A DNA stretch of 64,000 nucleotides from Streptomyces sp. AC558_RSS880 (GCF_019049255.1 NZ_JAGMUJ010000041.1:1-64000), one strand, 5' to 3'; positions 25,711 through 34,489 are shown, counted from the first letter of the stretch. Numbers and translations: made by a program. The notes: generated by a model from the letters alone, not told the origin.

Positions 25711-26324
25711 ACCAGCTCCTGACGGGGGGCTCGGGCCGGGTCGGCGTACAGGGCCTGGATGTGCTCCACCAGCGTGATCAGCACGATCTTGCTGGACTCC
25801 CGCGACCGCGCGTCGCAGTTCACCAGCGGCACGTGCGGGTCGAGGTCGAGGGCCTCGCGGATCTGCTGCGGGGTGAAGGTGGGCCCGCCGAAGTCGTTGC
25901 AGGCCACGATGAACGGCGTGCCGTGCTTCTCCAGCCGGTCGATGGCGTACCAGGAGTCGTCGATGCGCCGGGTGTCGACCAGCACGACCGCGCCGAGCGT
26001 GCCGGAGAACAGCCGGTCCCACAGGAACCAGAAGCGTTCCTGCCCGGGTGCGCCGAACAGGTACAGCACGTTGCGCGTGTCGAGGGTGATGCGGCCGAAG
26101 TCGAAGGCGACGGTGGTCGCGGTCTTGCCGCTCACCCCGCTGGTGTCGTCGACGGCCTCCCCGGCCTGGGTCATCGTCTCCTCGGTGTTGAGGGGACGGA
26201 TCTCGCTGACCGAGCGGACCATCGTCGTCTTGCCGGCGCCGAAGCCGCCCACGACCACGATCTTCAGGCCGTTGTCGGCCGACGCGTCGAGCGGCGTACG
26301 CGTCTCAGAGGTTGCGGAGTCCAA
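25707..26324 (-). CDS. cvnD: Conservon GTP-binding protein
   Basis: 205 residues. G1 is GGFGAGKT (26-33), G3 is FGAPGQER (Gly-Ala-Pro-Gly, 91-94, as in Ras-like DxxG variants of this family), and a CNDF box stands where NKxD is usual. CvnD proteins are membrane-associated small GTPases thought to switch a complex with CvnA-C, by analogy with eukaryotic G-protein signalling. The gene begins 20 bases inside cvnC, in another frame, so coupling is tight. Confidence 0.9.
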   Translation of the reverse strand: MDSATSETRTPLDASADNGLKIVVVGGFGAGKTTMVRSVSEIRPLNTEETMTQAGEAVDDTSGVSGKTATTVAFDFGRITLDTRNVLYLFGAPGQERFWFLWDRLFSGTLGAVVLVDTRRIDDSWYAIDRLEKHGTPFIVACNDFGGPTFTPQQIREALDLDPHVPLVNCDARSRESSKIVLITLVEHIQALYADPARAPRQELV

Positions 26325-26652
26325 CGAGCACCTGTTCCAGGATGTCGGGGTCGGGTACGGCGGCCTTGCGGGGGTGACGGGCGCTGACCCGGCCCGCCGC
26401 CTGTAGGTCGGAGAGCAGGATCCGGGTGATGCTCACGGGCAGCTTCAGCTCGGCCGCGATCTCCACGACCGCCGTGGGGCGTTCGGTCAGCCGCAGGATC
26501 GCCGCGTGCTCGGACTGCATGCCGGGCACCGGATCGCACTCGGCGACGACCAGGGTCACCAGGTCGAAGGGGTTGTCGGGACCGGACCGGCTGCGCCCCC
26601 CGGTGAGGGTGTAGAGCCGGTCCGGGGCGTCGTCCCTGCCGGGCCTGCTCAT
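26305..26652 (-). CDS. cvnC: Conservon DUF742 protein
   Basis: 115 residues. RLYTLTGGRSRSGPDNPFDL near the N-terminus and a winged-helix-like body (ERPTAVVEIAAELKLPVSITRILLSDLQAAGRV) match DUF742. The family is found almost only in conservons and in MglB/roadblock clusters. It overlaps cvnB by ATGA and cvnD by 20 bases. The biochemical role is not established; an adaptor between the sensor and GTPase is presumed. Confidence 0.9.
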   Translation of the reverse strand: MSRPGRDDAPDRLYTLTGGRSRSGPDNPFDLVTLVVAECDPVPGMQSEHAAILRLTERPTAVVEIAAELKLPVSITRILLSDLQAAGRVSARHPRKAAVPDPDILEQVLVGLRNL

Positions 26653-27056
26653 GAGGTGCGCGGCTGCGCGGTCAGGTGCTCGCCGAGCTGCTCCACGAGC
26701 TCGCTCATGTTGTGCCCGACGAGCCCGGCGTCCGCGTCCTCGGTGGTGACCACGGCCAGGTGCGCGCCCTCGCCGGCCTCCACGATGAACAGCACGCCGC
26801 CGTAGAACTCGGTCATCGCCGAGCGCACGCCGCCGCTGCCGTCACCGAACTCGACGGAGGCGCCGTGCGACAGCGACTGGATGCCGGCGGCGATCGCGGC
26901 GAGCTGGTCGGCCTGGTCGGTGGAGAGCTCCGGGGTGCGGCACAGTTTCAGGCCGTCACGGGAGAGCACGAGCGCGTGCCGTGCGCCCGGCGTGCGCTCC
27001 AGCAGGCCCTCTATCAGCCAGGTGAGCTTCTCGTCGGCGGTCGTCGTGCCGGTCAT
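26649..27056 (-). CDS. cvnB: Conservon roadblock/LC7 protein
   Basis: 135 residues. LTWLIEGLLERTPGARHALVLSRDGLKL, a central helix, GDGSGGVRSAMTEFYGGVLFIVEAGEGAHLAVVTTEDADAGLVGHNM: the alpha-beta roadblock/MglB fold. In such systems it acts as a GTPase-activating or scaffold dimer for the neighbouring small GTPase. ATGA overlaps link it to cvnA and cvnC. Confidence 0.9.
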   Translation of the reverse strand: MTGTTTADEKLTWLIEGLLERTPGARHALVLSRDGLKLCRTPELSTDQADQLAAIAAGIQSLSHGASVEFGDGSGGVRSAMTEFYGGVLFIVEAGEGAHLAVVTTEDADAGLVGHNMSELVEQLGEHLTAQPRTS

Positions 27057-29188
27057 GAGGTGGTGTCGCCTTCCGGGGTCGCGGGGGTGGGCTGTGCTTC
27101 GGGGGTCGCGTCGGTGGTGGTGCCGGTGTCCGGGTCGGCCGTGTCGTCCGGGGTGGGAGGGCGGACGGCCTGACGGAAGCTGCTGAAGCGGGCGGTGCGC
27201 GCCTTGGTCTCCTCGGCGGTCGGGGCGGGCCGGGGGGTGGTGTCACGGCCGCCCGGACGCGTGCGCTCGGCCTCGGCGAGGGTCCGGCCCCGGCGGCGGC
27301 GGGGCAGTACGAGCGGGGGTGCGTCGGAGCCCCGGTCCGGGGACTCGTGGGTCGGCACCGGGTCGGGGTCGAGGTCGGCGCCCGCGCGGGATGCCGCGTA
27401 GGAGAGGGCGGGGCGGGTGCTCCCGGGGATCGTCGGCCGGTCCGCCGGGGCGGTGTCGGTGCCGCCGTCGCCCGCGGTGTCGCCGTCGTGCGCGGTGACG
27501 TGGCTCGTCTCCGGTTCCGGCCGGCCGGTGGCGGTTTCCGCGCGGTGGCCGTGGCGGTGGGGGAGGGTGCGGGCCGCCTCGTCCGCCGAGGGCTCCGGGG
27601 TTCCGGAGCCGGGCGTCCCGGTGAGCGCGGCCGGAGTCGCGGGGACGGACGGGGTGTCGGCCGAAGCGGTGGTGCGGGCTGCGGACGTGGCGGTGGTGCC
27701 GGTCGTCGCGGTGGTGCGGGGTGCCGGCGTGGCGGTGGTGCCGGTCGTCGTGGTGGTGCGGGGTATCGATGTGGTGGTGCTGCCGGTCGTCGCCGGGGTC
27801 GCGGGGGCCGCGTCCGGCGGTACGAGGATGTCCTGCGGGACGAGCATCAGGACGCCCGTGCCGCCGCGGGCCGAGGGCCGGTAGGAGACCCGGAGTCCGT
27901 ACCGCCGGGACAGCCGGCCGACCACGGCGAGACCGAGCCGGGTGCCGGTGAGGCCCCCGAGTTCGGCGGACTCGCCGGAGACCGCGCGCTCGGCGCGACG
28001 CAGCTGCGCCTCGCCCATGACGAGCCCGCTGTCCTCGACGGACACGATGACCCCGGCCGGGACCTCCTCGACGTACACGTGGACCTCGGCGGTCGGCGGC
28101 GAGAAGTTCGCGGCGTTGTCGAGGAGTTCGGCGAGCGCGTGCATCACGCCCTCGGCGGCGTGTCCGGCGACCGCGGTGTCGCTGGCGGAGTGGACCCTGA
28201 TCCGCTGGTAGCCGCTGATCCGGCCCATGGCGCCGCGCAGGATCGACTCCATGGCGATGGGCCGGGCCCAGCGGCGGCCGGAACGGGCGCCGGTGAGGAC
28301 GGCGACGGAGTCGGCGAGCCTGCCCGCCTGCGCGGTGCGGTGGTCGAGGTGGAGCAGGTCGGCGAGGACCTCCTCGTCGTGGTGCTTCTCCTCCATCGCG
28401 CGCAGGTCGGCGAGCATGCCGGTGGAGAGGGCCTGCATGCGGCCGGCCGCGTTGGCGGTCGCGGACAGCGCGGCGGCCCGGGCGCCGTCGGCCTCGCGCA
28501 GCCGGGTGGTCAGCCGCGCGTTCTCCGCGGTGAGCCGGTCCCGGTCCGCCCTGAGCCGGTCCCGCTCCTCGGCCAGCCGGTCGCGCTCCTCCGCGTGGTC
28601 GCGGGCCGACCGGGCGGTGTGGGCGTCGTGTTCCTCGGTGATGAGGCGCAGTTTCTCGGCGTGTTCCTCGGCGAGCCGCCTCAGTGCGGCGGCGTGGTCG
28701 TCCGTGAGCCGGGCCCGCTCGTCGGCGTGGTCCCGCGTCAGGCGGGCGGTGTCGGCGGCGTGCTGCTCGGTGAGACGGTCGCGTTCGGCGGCCAGGGTCT
28801 CGGCGAGGTGGTTGCGCTCCTGGTCCAGCTCGGCGGACAACCGGGCGCGCTCGCGGGTGAGTTCGCCGGTCAACCGCTCGTGCTGGCGGCGGGACTCCTC
28901 CGTCAGCCGGGCGCGTTCCTGGAGCAGCCGGCCGACGTCCTGGGTGACGGCGTCCAGCCGTGCCCGGGTGGCTCGCGCCGACAGGACGGCGTACGTGGCC
29001 ACCGTGGCCGCCGCGCACAGCAGCACGGCGGCGACCGTGCCGGCCACGGCGAGAGCGGTGATCGCGTCGTCCGGCCCGAGGAGGACGGCGGCGAGGACCG
29101 CGATCGCGGCGACCGCCGCGGTGAGCAGGGGAACGGGCAGCAGGCCGCGGAGGGTGGGGCGGTCACCGGGGAGCAGGGGGGAGGTCAT
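27053..29188 (-). CDS. cvnA: Conservon sensor-histidine-kinase-like protein
   Basis: 711 residues. Two membrane helices (about residues 17-67) are followed by a long coiled coil (roughly 75-215, heptads with repeated ERDRL/HADERARL). A helical region with LLHLDHRTAQAGRLAD stands where the phospho-acceptor helix would be, then comes a HATPase_c domain (N box ELLDNAANFSPP, SVEDSGLVMG, GTRLGLAVVGRL). The last ~230 residues are disordered Thr/Pro/Ala-rich sequence with three 14-residue repeats. No response regulator accompanies it, as usual for conservons. The ATG at 29188 is preferred to TTG at 29191 by spacing from GAGGA. Confidence 0.88.
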   Translation of the reverse strand: MTSPLLPGDRPTLRGLLPVPLLTAAVAAIAVLAAVLLGPDDAITALAVAGTVAAVLLCAAATVATYAVLSARATRARLDAVTQDVGRLLQERARLTEESRRQHERLTGELTRERARLSAELDQERNHLAETLAAERDRLTEQHAADTARLTRDHADERARLTDDHAAALRRLAEEHAEKLRLITEEHDAHTARSARDHAEERDRLAEERDRLRADRDRLTAENARLTTRLREADGARAAALSATANAAGRMQALSTGMLADLRAMEEKHHDEEVLADLLHLDHRTAQAGRLADSVAVLTGARSGRRWARPIAMESILRGAMGRISGYQRIRVHSASDTAVAGHAAEGVMHALAELLDNAANFSPPTAEVHVYVEEVPAGVIVSVEDSGLVMGEAQLRRAERAVSGESAELGGLTGTRLGLAVVGRLSRRYGLRVSYRPSARGGTGVLMLVPQDILVPPDAAPATPATTGSTTTSIPRTTTTTGTTATPAPRTTATTGTTATSAARTTASADTPSVPATPAALTGTPGSGTPEPSADEAARTLPHRHGHRAETATGRPEPETSHVTAHDGDTAGDGGTDTAPADRPTIPGSTRPALSYAASRAGADLDPDPVPTHESPDRGSDAPPLVLPRRRRGRTLAEAERTRPGGRDTTPRPAPTAEETKARTARFSSFRQAVRPPTPDDTADPDTGTTTDATPEAQPTPATPEGDTTS
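27669..27794. repeat. Three 42-bp tandem repeats inside cvnA
   Basis: Units at 27669-27710, 27711-27752 and 27753-27794 keep the reading frame and encode the Thr-rich 14-residue repeats of the CvnA tail (core RTTATTGTTAT). Units one and two are nearly identical; unit three has drifted. Confidence 0.85.
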
Positions 29189-29194
29189 CAATCA

Positions 29195-29218
29195 GGGTCC
29201 TCGGTCGGGTCCTCGGTC
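29195..29218 (-). repeat. 12-bp tandem duplication over the cvnA ribosome site
   Basis: GGGTCCTCGGTC occurs twice without a gap (29195-29206, 29207-29218). Read on the minus strand each copy contains GACCGAGGA, so the Shine-Dalgarno core of cvnA is duplicated; the proximal copy is correctly spaced. Confidence 0.7.
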
Positions 29219-29489
29219 GGTCCGCGGGCGTGCGCCGTCGTGTCTGCGCGGCCCCCGGGCGGGCTCGATGGCGATACCGGACCTGATTCGGGGGTCGCTT
29301 TCCGAACGGGGTCCGACAACTGCGCGCAACTCGCGGTCACTATATGAGAGTTCGTGATCGACTTGGGAAGATTCCGCTTCCGTTTTCGGTAATGGACCCT
29401 TCGCGTGCGTGCCCCGGGTCCTTCCCGGCGTCGCGGGACGTGTGTGCCGTCGCCCGCCGTCCGGCCCCCGGCGGAGGCATCCTGAGGGC

Positions 29490-32357
29490 ATGACGGATCA
29501 CCGGGAACTGTCGGCCGGGCTGCGGGCGGCCGTGCGCGGCGAGGTCGACTTCGGCACGACCGCACGGGCGCTGACCACGATGGACGCCTCCAACTACCGC
29601 CGGGTGCCGCTCGGTGTGGTGGCCCCACGGGACGCCGACGACGTGGCGGCGGCGCTGTCGGTGTGCCGGACGTACGGCGTCCCCGTGGTGCCGCGTGGCG
29701 GCGGCACCTCGATCGCGGGGCAGGCGACCGGCACGGGTGTGGTGCTCGACTTCACACGGCACATGAACCGTCTGCTGTCCCTCGACCCCCGGGCGCGCAC
29801 GGCGGTCGTCCAGCCCGGTCTCGTCCTCGACCGCCTCCAGGAGGCCGCCGCCCCGTACGGCCTGCGCTTCGGGCCGGACCCCTCCACCCACAGCCGCTGC
29901 ACCCTCGGCGGCATGATCGGCAACAACTCCTGCGGCTCCCACTCGGTGGCCTGGGGCACGACGGCCGACAGCGTGCGCGAACTGTCCGTCGTCACCCCGC
30001 GCGGGGAGCGGCTGCGACCGGGACGGGCGTGGGCGGGCGCCCCGGCGGGACTGCGGGACCTGGTGGACGGCGAACTGGCCCGCCTGCGCACCGGCTTCCC
30101 GGAGCTGCCCCGCCGTATCTCCGGATACGCCGTGGACGCCCTGCTGCCCGAGAGGGGAGCCGACGTCGCCCGCTCCTTCTGTGGCTCGGAGGGCACGCTG
30201 GGCGTGCTCACGGAGGCGGTCGTGGACCTCGTACGGGCACCCCGCGCGCGTGCGCTCGCCGTGCTGGCGTACGCGGACGAGAGCGGGGCCGCGGAGGCGG
30301 CGGCGGGGCTGCTGCCGTTCGGTCCGCTGACCGTGGAGGGCATGGCGGCCGACCTGGTGCCGGCCGCGGCGGACCTTCCGCGCGGCGGGGCCTGGCTGTT
30401 CGTGGAGACCGGCGGGGAGACGGAGGCGGAGGCACGCGCGCGTGCGGAGACGATCGTCCGCGCGGCGGACGCCGTGGACGCGCTGGTGGTCACCGACCCG
30501 GACCGGCAGCGCGCGCTGTGGCGCATCCGGGAGGACGCGAGCGGTACGGCGACCCGGAGGTCGGACGGCACGGAGGCCTGGCCCGGCTGGGAGGACTGCG
30601 CGGTGCCGCCCGCCCGGCTCGGCGCGTACCTGCGCGACTTCCGGGCCCTCATGGCGGACCACGGGCTGCGCGGCACCCCGTACGGGCACTTCGGGGACGG
30701 CTGCATCCACGTCCGCATCGACTTCGACCTGCTGACCGCGCCGGGCGTCGCCCGCTTCCGGCGCTTCTCGGAGGAGCTGGCCGATCTGGTCGTGGCGCAC
30801 GGCGGCTCGCTCTCCGGCGAGCACGGCGACGGCCAGGCCCGCGCGGAACTCCTGCCGCGCATGTACGGCGCGGAGACGGTCGCCCTCTTCGAGCGCGTGA
30901 AGGCCGTCTGGGACCCGGACGACCTGCTCAATCCCGGCATGCTGGTCCGCCCCGCGCCCCTGGACACGAACCTCCGCTTCTCCGTCCTCCCGCGCGAACC
31001 GGTCGACGTCGCCTTCGGCTACCCGGCCGACGGCGGCGACTTCTCGGCGGCGGTGCGCCGCTGCGTGGGCGTCGCCAAGTGCCGTACGACGTCCGTGTCC
31101 GGGCCGGCGGTGATGTGCCCGTCGTTCCGGGCGACGGGGGAGGAACAGCACTCCACGCGGGGGCGCGCGCGCCTGCTGCACGAGATGCTCGCGGGTGAGC
31201 TGGTGACCGACGGCTGGCGCTCCACGGAGGTACGGGACGCCCTGGACCTGTGCCTGTCCTGCAAGGGCTGCCGCTCGGACTGCCCGGTCGAGGTCGACAT
31301 GGCCACGTACAAGGCGGAGTTCCTGCACCACCACTACGCGGGCCGGCGCCGCCCGGCCGCGCACTATGCGATGGGGTGGCTGCCGGTGTGGCTGGGCTGG
31401 GTCGCGCGGACGCGGGCCGCGGGGGTGGTGAACGCTCTGGCTTCGGTGGGTCCGCTCGCGAGCGCGGCGAAGCGACTGGGCGGGATCGCGGGGGAGCGGG
31501 AGATCCCCCGGGTGGCGGGGGAGACGTTCACGCGGTGGTGGCGGGGGCGGGGAGCGCCCTCCGGCGAGGGGAAGCCGGTGGTCCTCTGGCCGGACACGTT
31601 CACCGAGCACCTGTCGCCGTCGGTGGGCCGGGCGGCGGTGCGCGTGCTGGAGGCGGCGGGCCTGCGGGTGGTGCTGCCGCCCACACTGCGGCCGGGGAGC
31701 CGCCCGGTGGGCGACGCCCGCAGCCGCTCGGCCCTGTCCCTGCTGGCGGCCCGCAGGGGCCGGGTCTGCTGCGGCCTGACGTACATCTCCACGGGCCAGC
31801 TCGACCGCGCCCGCGCGGTGTTGCGCCGCACCCTCGACCTCCTGGAGCCGGTCCTGGCCACGGACGCCCCGCTGGTCGTCCTGGAACCGAGCTGCGCGGC
31901 GGCCCTGCGCACCGACGCCCCGGAACTCCTCCACGACGACCCCCGCGCGGCGCGGCTCGCCGCACGGGTCCTGACCTTCGCGGAGACCCTGGAGCGGCAC
32001 GCCCCGGACTGGACCCCGCCGTCCGTGAACCGCCCCGTCACCGGCCAGACCCACTGCCACCAGCACGCGGTGCTGGGCGAGGCGCCGGACCGCCGGCTCC
32101 GCGCCGCGGCCGGCCTCACCGGCGAACTGGCGGGCGGCTGCTGCGGCCTGGCGGGCAACTTCGGCTTCGAGAAGGGCCACTACGACGTCTCCCGGGCCTG
32201 CGCGGAGGACCGGCTCCTGCCGTCGGTCCGGGAGGCGCCGGAGGAGGCGGTCGTCCTGGCCGACGGCTTCTCCTGCCGCACGCAACTGGAGCAGTTGGCG
32301 GGCGTACGGGGGCGGCACCTGGCGGAGGTACTGGCGACTGCTCTGGAACATACGTGA
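29490..32357 (+). CDS. FAD/Fe-S D-2-hydroxyacid dehydrogenase (GlcD-GlpC fusion, YdiJ-like)
   Basis: 955 residues. N-terminal FAD-binding PCMH domain with VPRGGGTSIAGQATG and GGMIGNNSCGSHS; then the FAD-oxidase C domain with GHFGDGCIHVRI and SGEHGDGQARAELLPRMYG; then a 4Fe-4S segment with LCLSCKGCRSDCPVEVDM. Two CCG-type domains follow (VCCGLTYISTG and GGCCGLAGNFGFEKGHY). This is the architecture of D-lactate or D-2-hydroxyglutarate dehydrogenases that pass electrons to quinone. Start ATG at 29490, with GAGGG just upstream. It is divergent from the conservon with a shared ~300-bp control region. Confidence 0.88.
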   Translation: MTDHRELSAGLRAAVRGEVDFGTTARALTTMDASNYRRVPLGVVAPRDADDVAAALSVCRTYGVPVVPRGGGTSIAGQATGTGVVLDFTRHMNRLLSLDPRARTAVVQPGLVLDRLQEAAAPYGLRFGPDPSTHSRCTLGGMIGNNSCGSHSVAWGTTADSVRELSVVTPRGERLRPGRAWAGAPAGLRDLVDGELARLRTGFPELPRRISGYAVDALLPERGADVARSFCGSEGTLGVLTEAVVDLVRAPRARALAVLAYADESGAAEAAAGLLPFGPLTVEGMAADLVPAAADLPRGGAWLFVETGGETEAEARARAETIVRAADAVDALVVTDPDRQRALWRIREDASGTATRRSDGTEAWPGWEDCAVPPARLGAYLRDFRALMADHGLRGTPYGHFGDGCIHVRIDFDLLTAPGVARFRRFSEELADLVVAHGGSLSGEHGDGQARAELLPRMYGAETVALFERVKAVWDPDDLLNPGMLVRPAPLDTNLRFSVLPREPVDVAFGYPADGGDFSAAVRRCVGVAKCRTTSVSGPAVMCPSFRATGEEQHSTRGRARLLHEMLAGELVTDGWRSTEVRDALDLCLSCKGCRSDCPVEVDMATYKAEFLHHHYAGRRRPAAHYAMGWLPVWLGWVARTRAAGVVNALASVGPLASAAKRLGGIAGEREIPRVAGETFTRWWRGRGAPSGEGKPVVLWPDTFTEHLSPSVGRAAVRVLEAAGLRVVLPPTLRPGSRPVGDARSRSALSLLAARRGRVCCGLTYISTGQLDRARAVLRRTLDLLEPVLATDAPLVVLEPSCAAALRTDAPELLHDDPRAARLAARVLTFAETLERHAPDWTPPSVNRPVTGQTHCHQHAVLGEAPDRRLRAAAGLTGELAGGCCGLAGNFGFEKGHYDVSRACAEDRLLPSVREAPEEAVVLADGFSCRTQLEQLAGVRGRHLAEVLATALEHT

Positions 32358-32387
32358 GCGGTCGCCGCCCTTCTGTCCTCGGCGCGC

Positions 32388-32490
32388 TCAGTTGAGCCGC
32401 TGCAGCCCGCGCCCTCGGCTCTCCGCCACCCGCAGCGCGTCGGCGAGGGCCTCGGCTCCTTCGTCGCCGAGCGGCCCGAGGCGTGGTGCC
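32388..32490 (-). pseudogene. Possible LRR-protein remnant
   Basis: The minus strand encodes RLGPLGDEGAEALADALRVA then a short tail ending QRLN and a stop. GDEGAEALADALR is the pattern of ribonuclease-inhibitor-type leucine-rich repeats. No start codon or further repeats are found, and the region lies between two intact genes, so it may be the decayed end of a lost gene. It is short and could be chance. Confidence 0.3.
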
Positions 32491-32523
32491 CGCCGGGGTG
32501 CCCGCGTGTGCGGGCCGGCGTTC

Positions 32524-32976
32524 TCAGGGAGCCGTCTCGCCCCGGACCAGCGGGTGGCACACCGGCTGGACGCCCTCCGGGAGGTCGTCCGGGCGGCACC
32601 AGCGGGCCTCCAGGATCTCGAAGGGGTCGAGGCGCAGTTCACCGCCCAGCAGGCGGGCCTCGTAGGCCACCTCCATACGCGTACGGAACCCGCTGTTCAG
32701 CATGACCAGGCGGCCCACCTCCACGTCGAGGCCGGTCTCCTCCTTGACCTCGCGCACCACGGTCGCCCGGAAGTCCTCGCCCTTGCGGGCGAAGCCGCTC
32801 GGCAGGCCCCACTGGCGGCCGGGCGGCCACATCCGGTGCCGGAGCAGCAGCACCCGCCCCTCGTCGTCGCGCACGACGCCGGTCACGCCGACCACGAACT
32901 TGGCGTGCAGCAGCCACATGATGCGGCTCTGCGCAGGGCGCAGGAGCCGCCAGAGACGGACAAGGAGTCGTCGCAC
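32524..32976 (-). CDS. NUDIX hydrolase
   Basis: 150 residues. A full Nudix box is present (G-x5-E-x7-REVKEETGL, within GFARKGEDFRATVVREVKEE). It follows the typical strand FVVGVTGVVRDDEGRVLLLRH. PPGRQWGLPSGF gives the substrate-side loop. The N-terminal helix (RRLLVRLWRLLRPAQSRIMWLL) is amphipathic and may touch the membrane. The GTG at 32976 has GAGG upstream; the frame is open another 72 codons but with no family similarity. Hydrolysis of a nucleoside-diphosphate derivative is expected; the exact substrate is unknown. Confidence 0.85.
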   Translation of the reverse strand: MRRLLVRLWRLLRPAQSRIMWLLHAKFVVGVTGVVRDDEGRVLLLRHRMWPPGRQWGLPSGFARKGEDFRATVVREVKEETGLDVEVGRLVMLNSGFRTRMEVAYEARLLGGELRLDPFEILEARWCRPDDLPEGVQPVCHPLVRGETAP

Positions 32977-33157
32977 GGGGCCTCGGATGCTGGGAGCGGT
33001 GGCGGGTGTCGGCGGTGGAAACCGTATCTTTCCCGCGCTGCCCGGAGGTGATGCGGTCCGGGGGGTGCCCGGTCCGCGTGACGGACGGAGTTGACCGCGG
33101 CGGGGTGCGAGTCGCATGGTCAGGCATGTAGGTGCTTCACGGTGCTGACTCGGTTTA

Positions 33158-33189
33158 ATGCAGTGGACTGAGTAGTGCATCAGGATGCA
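33158..33189. promoter_or_regulatory. Overlapping TGCA-type inverted repeats before the EamA exporter
   Basis: ATGCA (33158) mirrors TGCAT (33176-33180), and TGCATC-AG-GATGCA (33176-33189) is a perfect palindrome with a two-base centre. They lie 47 bases before the GTG start of the exporter and cover an alternative ATG (33185), which supports the later start. They look like an operator or activator site. Confidence 0.45.
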
Positions 33190-33235
33190 CAATCCCTACA
33201 GGCAGGTTTCCGCACCCACGTCCCTGGAAGGCCCC

Positions 33236-34186
33236 GTGAGCACCCCCAGCGCCGCCACACCGTCCACCACGACAGGGGCGGGGCCGCGCGGCCGTGCGCC
33301 CACGCCGGCCGGCGTCCCGCGCGGGCGGGGTTCCCTGGGCCCGGTGGGGCTGGTGCTCGCGGGCGGGATCTCCGTGCAGTTCGGCGGGGCGCTGGCGGTG
33401 ACGCTGATGCCGCGGGCGGGTGCGCTCGGGGTCGTGACGCTGCGGCTGCTGGTGGCGGCGGTCGTGCTGATGGTGCTGTGCCGGCCCCGGCTGCGCGGGC
33501 ACTCGCGCGCCGACTGGGGCACGGTGATCGTCTTCGGCATCGCCATGGCCGCGATGAACGGCCTCTTCTACCAGTCCGTCGCGCGCATCCCGCTGGGCCC
33601 CGCGGTCACGCTGGAGGTGCTCGGCCCGCTCGCCCTGTCCGTCCTGGCCTCACGGCGTGCGGTCAACCTCGTGTGGGCCGCCCTGGCCCTCGCGGGTGTG
33701 TTCCTCCTCGGCGGCGGCAGCTTCAGCAGTCTCGACCCGTTGGGTGTGGTCTTCGCACTGGGTGCCGGCGCCATGTGGGCGGCGTACATCGTCTTCAGCG
33801 CACGTACGGGCCGCCGCTTTCCCCAGGCCGACGGGCTCGCCCTCGCCATGGCGGTGGCGGCGGTCCTGTTCCTCCCGCTGGGCGTCGCGGAGTCCGGTAC
33901 GAAGCTCCTCGATCCGACGGTCCTCGGCCTGGGCGCGGCGGTCGCCGTGCTGTCCTCCGTACTCCCGTACACCCTCGAACTCCTCGCCCTGCGCCGCCTG
34001 CCCGCCTCCACCTTCGCGATCCTGATGAGCCTGGAACCGGCCCTCGCGGCCACCGCCGGTTTCCTGATCCTCGACCAGGCCCTCTCCGCCGTGGAGGCCG
34101 CCGCCATCGCCCTGGTCATCGCGGCGAGCATGGGGGCGGTGCGGACGCAGGTGGGCCGGGGGCGGGCGAAAGGGCTGGAAGGGTGA
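33236..34186 (+). CDS. EamA/DMT-family exporter (RhtA-like)
   Basis: 316 residues with ten membrane helices in two EamA halves. The first half has SVQFGGALAVTLMPRAGALGVVTLRLLVAA and the second ALGAGAMWAAYIVFSARTGRRF then VLSSVLPYTLELLALRRLPASTFAILMSLEPALAATAGFLIL. That ending motif is characteristic of RhtA/YdcZ-type amino acid or metabolite exporters. GTG at 33236 follows GGAAGG. It is divergent from the NUDIX gene; palindromes in between may respond to the exported solute. Confidence 0.85.
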   Translation: MSTPSAATPSTTTGAGPRGRAPTPAGVPRGRGSLGPVGLVLAGGISVQFGGALAVTLMPRAGALGVVTLRLLVAAVVLMVLCRPRLRGHSRADWGTVIVFGIAMAAMNGLFYQSVARIPLGPAVTLEVLGPLALSVLASRRAVNLVWAALALAGVFLLGGGSFSSLDPLGVVFALGAGAMWAAYIVFSARTGRRFPQADGLALAMAVAAVLFLPLGVAESGTKLLDPTVLGLGAAVAVLSSVLPYTLELLALRRLPASTFAILMSLEPALAATAGFLILDQALSAVEAAAIALVIAASMGAVRTQVGRGRAKGLEG

Positions 34187-34241
34187 ACCGGGGCCCGGTG
34201 ACGGGCCCCGGCGGTGTGTGGCGATTCGGCCAGTTATGCCC

Positions 34242-34403
34242 TTACCGGCTCTGCAGCCAGGCGACTACCAAGAAGAAGAGGGTGGCTCCGGCCGCCGAGC
34301 CGGCCCCTCGCAGGACCTGGACTGCTCCTGCCCGCCCCCAGGTCTTCCAGTACTCGCGGGCTTTCCTCCGGATGACTGTGCCGGAGGAGTCGTTACACTG
34401 CAT
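34242..34403 (-). CDS. 53-residue single-pass membrane protein
   Basis: The product begins MQCNDSSGTVIRRKAREYWK, continues with a Gly/Ala-rich segment (TWGRAGAVQVLRGAGSAAGA), and ends TLFFLVVAWLQSR. The likely membrane helix spans about residues 35-50. It is N-in and basic on the cytosolic side. AAGGG lies 11 bases before the ATG. It sits at the edge of the lower-GC island and I recognise no family. A tail-anchored or type II small membrane protein is what the sequence shows. Confidence 0.5.
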   Translation of the reverse strand: MQCNDSSGTVIRRKAREYWKTWGRAGAVQVLRGAGSAAGATLFFLVVAWLQSR

Positions 34404-34445
34404 GAGTAGGGTGCCCTTTCTGATCAGTGAGGGTTGCTCTGTCAG

Positions 34446-34489
34446 GGGAGCCCCGGGCCGGATGCTTGCCGGCTAGGCCTGAGGCTCCC
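34446..34489 (+). terminator. Rho-independent-type hairpin with T-tract
   Basis: GGGAGCC (34446-34452) pairs with GGCTCCC (34483-34489), with a second possible stem in the loop, followed by TTTT (34490-34493). A true T-tract is rare in this window. No plus-strand gene ends just before it. Confidence 0.5.
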
